Below, piece by piece: positions 54,545 through 64,000 of a DNA stretch of 64,000 nt. Numbering within the stretch: position 1 is the first letter of the stretch; each line of letters starts with the position of its first letter. The stretch comes from Perca fluviatilis (Eukaryota > Chordata > Actinopteri > Perciformes > Percidae). The position numbers and the translations under genes are program-made. Location of the stretch: the NCBI RefSeq assembly GCF_010015445.1, contig NC_053120.1:3798568-3862567 (forward strand). Reading direction: 5' to 3'. The notes below the pieces were generated by a model that saw nothing but the letters and a program-made list of their open reading frames with translations, had not been told where the DNA came from and did not search any database.

Positions 54545-57256
54545 TATTAATAGTTAGTTATTAGTGATCCAGCAGTATTGTTCTCCTGACCTGGAATCTT
54601 ACATCATAAACTGTAAGCCTTTTTATTCACCCCGTGAGTTCCATTCATTCATTCTGGTCGGTGTTTACATCCCGCTGCAGGCCAACCATGCAGGTCGCAC
54701 AGCGCATGCTCGCTGACCAGACACTATGTGTGGAGCGGACCAATCCGGACTCCCTAGTTATTGTCCTTGGTGTCTTTAACAAAGGAAACCTCACTCATGT
54801 ACTACCTGTACCATGTACGACCAGAGAGGAGAACATTCTGGATCACTGTTACACCACAGTCAGGGATGCTTATCACGCCGTCCCCCGTGCTGCACTGGGA
54901 CTCTCTGACCACGTCATGGTTCACCTGATCCCCACCTACAGGCAGAAACTAAAGCTCTGCAAACCTGTAGTGAGGACATCAAGGAAGTGGACCAGTGTAG
55001 CTGTGGAGTATCTCCAGACGTGCTTGGACTCTACTGACTCGGATGTGTTCAGGACTGCTACCAACAATCTGGATGAGTACACAGAGGCTGTGACGTCATA
55101 CATCAGCTTCTGTGAGGACTGCTGTGTTCCATCAAGCACCAGGGTGAGTTACAACAATGACAAACCCTGGTTCACAGCCAAACTCAGAAGGCTAAGGTTG
55201 GACAAGGCTGAGGTGTTCAGGAGTGTAAACAAAAACAGACTTAAAGTAGCAAAGTACAAGTTTAGCAAGGCGGTGAAAGAGGCTAACAACAGTACTCTGA
55301 GAAACTCAGTTCTCAGCAAACAACTCTACTTCTGTCTGGAGAGGCGTTAAACAGATCACCAGTTTCAAGCCTAGTCTCCCACTCCACCATCGACCGACGC
55401 CTAGCCAACGACCTCAATGAGTTCTACTGTCGCTTTGATGGACAAAGGGTCGGTCCTGTAACCATTCCCCTCAACACCTCCCAACAAAGGGTCTTCCCTG
55501 ATTCCATCCCCCGCGACACCTCCCAACAGTCCTACAGTGCATCACCTCCACCTCCCCCACCTTAAAGGTCCCCCCTCCACCTCCCCACCCACCTCAGTGA
55601 CGACTCTTTCCATCAATGAGGAAGACGTCAACAGACTGTTCAGGTGACATAACCCCAGGAAAGCTGCTGGACCGGATGCTGTCTCCCCATCCAGCTTGAA
55701 GCACTGTGCTGACCAGCTGTCTCCAGTGTTCACAGACATTTTCAACACCTCACTGGAGACATGCCACGTGCCAGCCTGCTTCAAGTCCTCAACAATCATC
55801 CCTGTTCCCAAGAAGCCAAGGACCACAGGACTTAATGACTTCAGACCTGTCGCCCTGACCTCTGTGCTTATGAAGTCCTTTGAGCGCCTTGTGCTTTCAC
55901 ACTTCAAAGCCATCACCGACCCCCTCCTGGACCCCCTGCAGTTTGCCTACAGAGCCAATAGGTCTGTCGATGATGCAGTCAACCTGGCCCTCCACTAAAT
56001 CCTCCGGCACCTGGCCTCCACAGGAAACTACGCCAGGATCCTGTTTGTGGACTTCAGCTCTGCCTTTAACACCATCATCCCGGCTCTGCTCCAGGAGAAA
56101 CTCTCCCTGCTTAGTGTGCCTGACTCCACCTGCAGGTGGATCACTGACTTCCTGTCTGACAGGAAGCAGCATGTGAAGCTGGGGAAAGAAATCTCCGACT
56201 CACAGACCATCAGCACCGGATCCCCTCAGGGCTGTGTTCTTTCTCCTCTACTCTTCTCCCTGTACACCAACAGTTGCACCTCCAGTCACCAGTCGGTCAA
56301 GCTTCTGAAGTTCGCGGACGACACCTCCCTCATCGGACTCATCTTTGATGGTGACGAGTCCGCCTACATGTTGGAGGCTGACCACCTGGTGAAGTGGTGC
56401 AAGCAAAACAACCTAAAGCTCAACGCTCTAAAGACAGTGGAGATGGTTGTGGACTTCAGGAAGAATTCAGCCCCACCTGCCCACTCAGTGACTCCACAAT
56501 TAACATTGTGGAGTCTTTCCGCTTCCTGGGAACTACAATCTCCCAGGACCTCAAGTGGGAGCTGAACATCAGCTCCCTTGTCAAGAAAGCACAACAGAGG
56601 ATGTACTTCCTGCGGCAGCTGAAGAAATTCAACCTGCCAATGACAATGATGGTGCAGTTCTACACAGCCATCATTGAGTCCATCCTCATATCCTCCATCA
56701 CCATCTGGTACGCTGCTGCCACTGCCAAGGACAAGGGCAGACTGCAGCGTGTCATTCGGTCAGCTGAGAAGGTGATTGGCTGCAATCTGCTGCCGCTCCA
56801 GGACCTTTACGCCACCAGGACTTTGAAGCGTGCTGGAAAGATTGTGGCTGACCCCTCCCACCCCGGACACAAACTCTTTGAGCCCCTCCCCTCTGGCAGG
56901 GGGCTGAGGTCCATCAGGACCAAAACCTCACGTCACAAGGACAGCTTTTTCCCCTCCGCCACTAGCCTTATTAACAAGGCCCGGAAACCACCCTGACTCT
57001 CTCCACACCCACCTCTGGCTCTACATGCCACTGTACTTAATCTGCTCTTTTATCTTAATTGTTAGATAATACTCTTATTTTATTACATCCTGCGTGTGTA
57101 TATATACACATTATATATTTATACTTATATTGTCTGTTCTAACCTGTTTTTTTAACTTATTTTAGATGATGTGTGACATGCACCTACGACACCAAAACAA
57201 ATTCCTTGTATATGTAAAAAATTTACTTGCCAATAAAGCTTTTCTGATTCTGATTA
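54545..57256 (+). pseudogene. Rex1/Babar-type LINE, near full ORF2 with breaks
   Basis: The non-LTR retrotransposon covers part of the endonuclease (NILDHCYTTVRDAYHAVPRA, LGLSDH), the reverse transcriptase ([59 protein letters not shown] at 56311-56322) and the C-terminal part (LKRAGKIVADPSHPGHKLFE). Stops or shifts occur near 55348, 55645, 55998 and 56480-56565, so it is inactive. The 3' UTR ends AATAAAGC followed by TTCTGATTCTGATT. The family call rests on resemblance to fish Rex1. Confidence 0.85.
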
Positions 57257-57732
57257 ATAGTGTTTTACCTAACCTGGAGTTATGCTTTATTATTACTGTT
57301 GAATATAAAACAACAATGATTAACTACAGAAATGTCCTCACACAGATATGGTCATTGCTTTATGCAATTTGATACTTCATTTCCAGTAAGGTAATAGAAG
57401 CTTATTGCTTTAAGTTAATCTTTCACGTTAATTTTCAGATACAAATTAAAGGTCACAGACAGCAGTCATGACAGTCATAACAAACAATGTAGACAACAAG
57501 GTTGGGGGCTATATTGCACCACACAACGTTATCTGTAAATTCAAAGAAATTAAATTTTAATGGTGATTATATCAGCTGCTGTAACTTTAAGCCCAGTTCA
57601 GACCAAAGATTTGTGACAAGAAGAAACCATTTTAGAACGATGTCAACTGGTCAACATGTCAGCATTTTAGAGGGAGCTTAATGAGTGCCCTTGTGCATCG
57701 TATGTGGTTGAGTGAGCTAAAGAGTCATTTAA

Positions 57733-58306
57733 AGGTCCAGTGTGTAATGTGTTTGGTTGTTCATTATCAAAATCTGTTTCCCGTTCACAAAACCTTTTTC
57801 ATGAATCTTTACCATCACCGTCTAAAATTTCCTTCGGGAATGACTAAAGTATCTATATATCCATCATCTATCCATCAATTCCAAGTATTCCTTTTGGCTT
57901 GAAATTTATCATTTGCATTCGCATGAACTGTGGTAGACGATTCATGCGCCATCTTGAAGTCGTTAGCCTGTAAGGGACATGCAGGACATACTGCTCCACC
58001 TTTTGCGTTTTCTCTATCACATGATAAACTCACAGGTGGTGCTAATGGGTATCGTACCTTCCCGGCCCCGGCACGTTTGAAGAAGGAAACATGGAGGACC
58101 ACACGTATTCAAAATCCAAATTTCAGGAACAGTAGTCTCCTTCTTCGCCCAGAAAAAGGATATTGAAAAGAGCAAGAGACCGGCTTTTTGAAGCGTGAAG
58201 TAGCTACCATAGCTGTAATACCTACTTTGAACTGTGTGGTGCGAGAGAGTTGATTACGATATATGATCTCAACACTAGATGGGATAAATTCCTACACATT
58301 GGACCA
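57733..58306. mobile_element. TTAA-flanked MITE (TTAAAGG type)
   Basis: It begins AGGTCCAGTGTGTAATGTG and ends CCTACACATTGGACCA, with TTAA at 57729-57732 and 58307-58310. It is non-coding. From 58311 to 59400 nothing recognisable is seen except AT-rich sequence. Confidence 0.75.
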
Positions 58307-59409
58307 TTAAGAGAGGGAGCTGCGTTAGAACAAACTGGTAATCAAAGAAATGAAGTTTTTTGCAGTTATATCACTATCAAAAAATGTAACTGTAGCAAGT
58401 ATCCTACTACTGCTGTCCTGCCTGAAAAGTTACAAGTTAGAACGGAAGAACAGACACTCGTTGCTATGCAGATAATATACCACCTCGTCACATTGGTATA
58501 AACTGGCAGGTTTCAGACTGTTGCAGACTGGTGTATTTCAACTCTACTCATCGCAAGTCTTTGGTCTCAACTGGGCTTTACAGGCTAGGCCAGAAAAAAT
58601 GCTTTGACAAATGAGATTACTCAAGATCAAAACTGAAAAGCTGAAGAAATTCTTAAATTTAAAACATGTTCACCTGCAACATGCCACTGACCTGAATAAA
58701 GGAACAATGATTATGCCAAAGCAGGAGAGCACATCAACATCAAAATCCTGGGTCTACTATCATACATCAAGATAATGCTAACAATAAAACAATACACCTT
58801 CCAAAGATGTTGCAAGTTCCAGTTAGGCCACTTAATCACAGACCGTTTCCGCACTACAGTGTCTTTACAGTCATAACAGGCAACGACATAAACATACATA
58901 TTGTCAACATAGAACAGGTGTACAATTGTCATTGAATAATTGGTTGAACAGTATTTCAACCTTAAATTTCCCCCATAGTTGCTTCAAGGTGTTGTTTTAG
59001 CACTGGGAGATATACACATAGTATTCTTTATCCAATTGCTCCGACTCTTCTTTGGAGCTACTGTATATAACATTTGCATTTTGTCAACATATTCACACCC
59101 TAAATGCCAAATCCTTAATTGTTTCACAATGCATTCAAATTAAATTGTTAATTTTCTTTTTTTTAAAGTCCCCACTGAATTTACATTCAGGAGTGTTTTC
59201 TGTATCTAGCACTGAATACTCGGAACCTTACTTTGTAAATTAGCCATATTCAAAACAATCAAATTCAAACTAAACTTCAACTCTTAGAAATATGAATTAG
59301 TGTCCTGCAAGCATTTCATGTTATTAATTCAATTCACATTATACTAGCATGTTCAGGTCTTTTTTTTTTTTAGAAACACAAAACACTAAACAACAGTGGT
59401 GATACTAGG

Positions 59410-59620
59410 GATGGCAGTAGCTCAGTCTATTGGAACTTGGCTTGTGTATCAAAGGGTTGCTGGTTCAACTCCCTGTGCTTGACCAAGTATGGAGTGTTGA
59501 CTGGTAGCTGGAGACCCCTTTGTGGGTATCACCTAACAGGAGAAAGGCTCAATCTTATCTTCTTATTCCTTTTGTGGTCACCAAACACCTGAATGGTACA
59601 AGACAGTCACCTAGTGGACA
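59410..59620 (+). mobile_element. tRNA-derived SINE
   Basis: A-box-like TAGCTCAGTCTATTGG and B-box-like GGTTCAACTCC, spaced about 40 bases apart, are followed by GTATGGAGTGTTGACTGGTA and GCTGGAGACC, as in fish tRNA-SINEs. The 3' part is diverged. Confidence 0.68.
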
Positions 59621-59798
59621 GCAATGGGACATACTTAGCTTTTGGTTTTCTAACTTCATTTTACTGATTATACTTACAGATTTTTACTGAAGGGACACTT
59701 CCAATGCAGTAACTACTTTTTTACTGATTATACTTACATATGTTTACTGAAGGAACACATTCAATGCATGACTTACAGTACAGGCCAAAAGTTTGGAC

Positions 59799-61157
59799 TA
59801 AGGCTGTCAAAATTGCTTAAAAATTAGGTTTGAATATTCCCTCTTAAATAACAACGAATATTCGAACTATTCGAACATCTGGTCAAAATTATGCAATATC
59901 CGGCCGAGCCGACGTCGCGCACGGCTCTTTTTTTGAGTTCGCCGACAACAGGACTCCTCAGAGCGACTGCAGGTCTCTCTGGTAAACTTACCGGGTTAAG
60001 ATGAGCTCTTTTATGGTGAATGAAAGGCTCGATCCGACGAAGTAGGTTGTCAGTACCCGATCCGTTCCACCGGCACAATCCGTTCTGCGCATGTGCAAGA
60101 TGACACGTATGCCATGACGTAGGCGCAGATGATAATGCTGCGTTCATGCCACCTCGGAATAACGGGCACCGCCCCCCGCTTACGTTGAAAAGCAGGCTAC
60201 AGCTAAATTAAGACTTTACAGTAATAACAATAAAGACAAGTGTTGAGTGATTGGATTTTAAATGAGCACAAGTAAAGTAGAACTGACGTAACAGCTGTTA
60301 TATATGTTAACGTTTATTTTCAAGTTTTATTTTGAGGGTCTTTTAAAGTTTACATGCTGTCTCAGCTAGCGGTTAGCCGAATTAGCTGTTAGCTAAACTA
60401 ACGTTAGCTTAACTGTGGAGGCTAACGGCAGACCGCTACAATCAGCTAGCGGTTAGCCAAATTAACCGTTAGCTAAACTAACGTTAGCTTCCCGGTGGAG
60501 GCTAACGGCAGACCGCTATAATCACCTAGCGGTCCGCCGAATTAGCTATTAGCTAACTAACGTTAGCTGGAGGCTAGCGTGGGAACATGCTGCGCATGCG
60601 CAGAATGGATCGTGCAGGTGGAAGCGGTGCCGTTATTCCGAGGTGGTGGTGGCATTAACGCAGCATTATCATCTGCGCCTACGTCATGGCATACGTGTCA
60701 TCTTGCACATGCGCAGAACGGATTGTGCTGGTGGAACGGATCGGGTACTGACATAAGTCAGTGAATCAAATCGAAGCATTGACGGCAATGCTGCTGCCAC
60801 TTCTGCCGCTGTTTACCTTTTTCTTCTTCTTCTAGTCCGTAAAGGGCAGCGTCGGTAGCATTTGCTCATTAGCGCCACCGCTGTTCAGGAGAAGACTGCA
60901 GCTAGTGTCGCGACCACCAGCGCAGGTATAAATAGCCACGGCGATCTCATGTCACATTTCTTTGCTCCAGCTGGGCTGCGTCCAGTATGTAACGGCTTTC
61001 AGGCGCGCTAGCAAAGCAGACAGCCAGACAGCCTCTGCTACCGCGAGCGTTTTTTTTTTTTTTTTTAATTCGAATATTAATTTTCACCTTTCGAAATTCG
61101 TTTTTTTAAAACTATTCGAATATATATTCGAATTTAGAATATTCGTTGACAGCCCTA
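59799..61157. mobile_element. hAT element, 1359 bp, nested in the Tc1 MITE
   Basis: It begins TAAGGCTGTCAA and ends TTGACAGCCCTA, with GTTTGGAC duplicated at 59791-59798 and 61158-61165. The interior has an inverted repeat of about 130 bases (60046-60175 against about 60598-60760) and a tandem repeat. No transposase is seen. Confidence 0.9.
60364..60575. repeat. 80-bp tandem repeat, 2.6 copies
   Basis: The unit CAGCTAGCGGTTAGCCGAAT ... GGCTAACGGCAGACCGCTA is repeated with small changes. It is dense in TTAGC/GCTAA words and lies in the loop of the hAT hairpin. Confidence 0.88.
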
Positions 61158-61846
61158 GTTTGGACACAGCTTCTCATTCAATGGGTTTCTTTATTTTCAT
61201 GACTATTTACATTGCAGATTCTCACTGAAGGTATCAAAACTATGAATGAACACATATAGAATTATGTACTTAACAAAAAAGTGTGAAATAACTGAAAACA
61301 TGTCTTATATTTTAGATTCTTCGAAGTAGCCACCCTTTGCTTTTTTTGATAACTCTGCAAACCCTTGGTGTTCTCTCAATGAGCTTCATGAGGTAGTCAC
61401 CTGAAATGGTTTTCACTTCACAGGTGTGCTTTGTCAGGGTTAATTAGTGGATTTTTTCCCCTTATTAATTAAAAAGCAAAGGGTGGCTACTTTGAAGAAT
61501 CTAAAATATAAGACATGTTTTCAGTTATTTCACACTTTTTTGTTAAGTACATAATTCTATATGTGTTCTTTCATAGTTTTGATGCCTTCAGTGAGAATCT
61601 ACAATGTAAATAGTCATGAAAATAAAAAGGAAACACATTGAATGAGGTGTGTCCAAACTTTTGGCCTGTACTGTATACTATAACAGAGTATTTATACACT
61701 GTTAGTACAATATCTGAATACAACTACACAGTTTTTGTCTTGAAATGATGAATGTCACCATGAGCTGAATGTTCTCTCTTTAAAAAAAAAAAAAAACAGT
61801 CTAAATTGTATTGATCGATCAGCAGAGGGCAGTAAAGCACCACAAC

Positions 61847-61979
61847 TCTGCCTCTGATTGGCTTACCCTGGTATTCGTACCCCAACACTAACCAATCCAA
61901 CCAATGAAGGGAACGAGTACTAGTCAATCAGAGACAGGGGTAGGGCGGCTAATGCCTTCACCATCCTAGGAATGACAAA
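61847..61979. mobile_element. truncated copy of the 26-kb MITE
   Basis: It matches 26080-26224 (CTGCCTCTGATTGGCTTACC, AACGAGTACTAG, CAATCAGAGACAGGGGTAGG). The left terminus is missing. It is joined directly to the open frame at 61983. Confidence 0.75.
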
Positions 61980-61982
61980 TTT

Positions 61983-62564
61983 GCCAAGGCAATCAGCAAG
62001 GCGATCCAGGACAGCCGATACACCCAAACTACAGCCAATGCCATTCACTTTATCAGGGAAGGACAAAAGCCAGGGAAGACACCGAAAAACTGCTCTGTAG
62101 GTTTGCTCTCCACGGCCCGAGACTGGGCAATGACAGTCGACCTGGAAAGGCAGCTGAAAATCCCAACATACATCACCCAGTCCAAATTGAGACCTGACAT
62201 CATCTTGGTCTCCGAGGCCACAAAACAACTAATCCTGTTAGAGCTGACAGTGCCCTGGGAGGAAAGGATGGAGGAGGTGCAAAAGAGAAAGAGGGAGAAA
62301 TATCAAGAACTGGTGGAGGATTGTCGGAGGAACGGATGGAGGACCAGGTGTATGCCAGTAGAGGTGGGCAGTAGGGGATTTGCCAGTCACTCCCTGAGCA
62401 AGGCCTACGGCATGCTGGGTATGACAGGTGCTAGCCAAAGAAGAGCCATAGGCAACAACGTGGAGGCAGCAGAAAAAGCATCAGTAGACAGGCCGGGGTC
62501 TGATCAGCCTCGGTCGGGTTGCCAGGACGAGGGTGTCTGTTGCAAGACCAGAAACATCCAGTGA
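61983..62564 (+). pseudogene. repetitive open frame with PD-(D/E)XK-like motif
   Basis: A 194-codon uninterrupted frame. It reads ARDWAMTVDLERQLKIPTYI, then LRPDIILVSEATKQLILLEL, TVPWEERMEEVQKRKREKYQ, and NGWRTRCMPVEVGSRGF. 'RPDIIL...LLELTVPWE' resembles the PD-(D/E)XK nuclease core. Proteins of this kind recur in fish genomes in retroelement contexts (from memory, family not firmly named). The 5' side is fused to a MITE remnant, so it is probably a truncated element fragment despite lacking stops. Confidence 0.5.
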
Positions 62565-62642
62565 CTCCTGGAAACAACACTGATGATGTGTCCAAGGTTG
62601 TGCATCAGAAGATGTTTCTGTAAACTATTGTTGGCTTCTTAA

Positions 62643-62700
62643 GTGCACAATAGAATAGAATAGAATACATATTTATTGTCCACCAAGGTAGACATTTTTC
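62643..62700. repeat. (AGAAT)n plus TTTATTGTCCACC, LINE-tail-like
   Basis: A short AGAATAGAATAGAAT repeat is followed by ATATTTATTGTCCACC, resembling a minus-strand 3' tail of a LINE. It is tiny and of low weight. Confidence 0.35.
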
Positions 62701-63383
62701 AGTCCATGTTTATGAGTTTGACTAAAGTTAAAAGAAGAAACCTTTTTTTTTTTTTATCAATTTTTTATTAATATTTTACTTTTTAACAGAACACCACATA
62801 AGACAGCCAGACAACAAGACAATACAAAACAAAAATACAAACACAAAAACAAACCTGTGGCCTGTGTTGAAAACAACTCAACGCTACTTTATGAAAATCC
62901 AAATCTTTTTTTCCAATATAAACAATATTTGGTTTTATAAAATTTTTAAATACTGTTTGAATCATTGCAAGTTTTGCAATTCATTCAGATATGTAGGTTT
63001 TATACACACTGTTTTCCTGTGGATGAACTGTGTTGAGTTAATAATTAACTAATACAAGCATCTGAGTTAGCAAGCTAGGTGAAATAGCAAGGGTTAGCTG
63101 AGTCACAAAAATAAAAATAACAGTTTAACATTTCTGTTGGTTGTATTTCTGTCTAACTTAAATCATAAATATCAGATTGTATTGGCACCAGGTATATAAC
63201 AACATACAATGATTTACTCTTCTATTTGATATTCTGCTACCAAAAGTTATTTTCACTGTTAATGTTGTGATTTTATTCTTTATGCAGTTCGCAAAATCTG
63301 CAAGAGTATTTTGCATCCTCCATTTTGTTATAGAGCTCAACAGTGTGGTTCTGGAAGTAAAAATCCTTTAATAAATTTTCTCT

Positions 63384-63503
63384 AGGCCTCCAGGAAGAGA
63401 GCTCAGGCCCTGCAGCCCAAAAAGGATTTCCCCAATGGCCACCAATTTAAAAGAGACGCCTGTAAAACTGCTGCCAGGACACCTCAAACTGCAAGCAAGG
63501 TCG
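63384..63503 (+). CDS. exon-like segment of an unidentified gene
   Basis: After TTTTCTCTAG an open stretch reads ASRKRAQALQPKKDFPNGHQ, then FKRDACKTAARTPQTASK, up to a GCAAG|GTCGGT donor-like border. Basic composition and clean borders suggest an exon, but no family is recognised and the flanking gene is outside the window. Confidence 0.25.
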
Positions 63504-64000
63504 GTTATAACTATTTTTATTCTGATTTTTTTAAACAACCATGGACTTTTTATATTTGAAAAATGTCCTTCTAGCCGAAAAAAGAGATTCCAAACCTGTC
63601 CATTCCAAACAACCCATTTTTGGCCGAATCAAATGTTTTATGGTCACTGGTCATCTCGTAACTCTTTACATAAGCATTTAATGAAATGTCAATGGAGACT
63701 TTCATATTTTGATTTGCGGCAAGTCACAGACTCACTGTGGAGAGGTTATGCAGCTGTAACAAACAAACGTGGAGTACTCAGGAAGCACATGCAAATTTTT
63801 TGTTGGCTATCTCTGTTTCCTTGCTGTTGAAGAGGAATTGAAGATGCTGGATTGAATTGCTTCATATTTCTCTTGGTAAGTCATCAATAACATTAGATAA
63901 CTCATCAGCTTGTCTAATAGCTAGGTAGCTAGCTAATTAGCTAGCTTTCTAAATCCTAATAGGGAATTTTTCAGTTTCATTTCTATGGTTGTGGCGGACG

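Larger units (their letters stand above)
59776..61673. mobile_element. Tc1/mariner-type MITE, interrupted by a hAT
   Basis: It begins CAGTACAGGCCAAAAGTTTG and ends CAAACTTTTGGCCTGTACTG, flanked by TA (59774-59775 and 61674-61675). It is the same family as 32676-33210. Only 23 bases of the left end precede the inserted hAT. Confidence 0.88.

Overview
This window looks like teleost nuclear DNA, probably from a percomorph fish (inferred). The grounds are spliced vertebrate genes with GT-AG introns, Rex1/L2-type LINEs, tRNA-derived SINEs, many short DNA transposons with intact target-site duplications, and long CA/GT and TATC microsatellites. No bacterial or viral gene organisation is present. 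Most of the sequence is intron or intergenic repeat.

Region 1 (1-25.1 kb, + strand) holds the 3' part of frem1, which encodes a FRAS1-related extracellular matrix protein of the basement membrane. Eleven exons can be placed with splice sites and reading phase. They encode the last CSPG-type repeats, a Calx-beta domain, a Pro/acid-rich linker and the C-type lectin domain that identifies FREM1 within its family. The 5' part lies upstream of the window. Three exons carry breaks in the reading frame (a 5-A run in the Calx-beta exon, the first lectin exon, and a T-T step in the last exon). The copy is therefore either decaying or damaged by assembly indels. Its introns hold 26-bp, 33-bp, 17-bp and 22-bp minisatellites and at least eight small DNA transposons.

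Region 2 (25.1-29.5 kb) holds a MITE, locally duplicated intron/acceptor segments and one low-confidence small gene candidate (about 28.1-28.4 kb).

Region 3 (29.5-51.1 kb, - strand) carries two tandem GIMAP-like (AIG1-domain) GTPase genes. Each has a tiny first coding exon (7-8 codons), a first intron of about 6 kb and one large exon for the GTPase domain plus a long charged coiled-coil tail. Both have a TATA-type promoter of the same ancestry. A third orphan promoter copy and a stray tail fragment lie between and downstream of them, which suggests a larger past array. A small inverted-repeat element with TTAGGG-like repeats is inserted in frame in the tail of the second gene. The first introns are packed with transposons, including a three-level nest and two oppositely oriented copies of a GGGCCC-ended repeat, one of which contains a Harbinger transposase remnant.

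Region 4 (51.1-64 kb) is a transposon graveyard. It holds Rex1-type LINE pieces, a hAT element with a CGGBP1-like BED-type reading frame, a TTAA-flanked MITE, SINEs, a Tc1-type element split by a hAT (both with perfect target duplications), and an open frame with a PD-(D/E)XK-like motif. An exon-like segment at 63.4 kb may be the edge of another gene.

I found no convincing wholly new system. The most notable signals are the transposon-derived segment inside a GIMAP coding exon, the three frame breaks in frem1, and the nested TTAA/hAT/Tc1 insertions.
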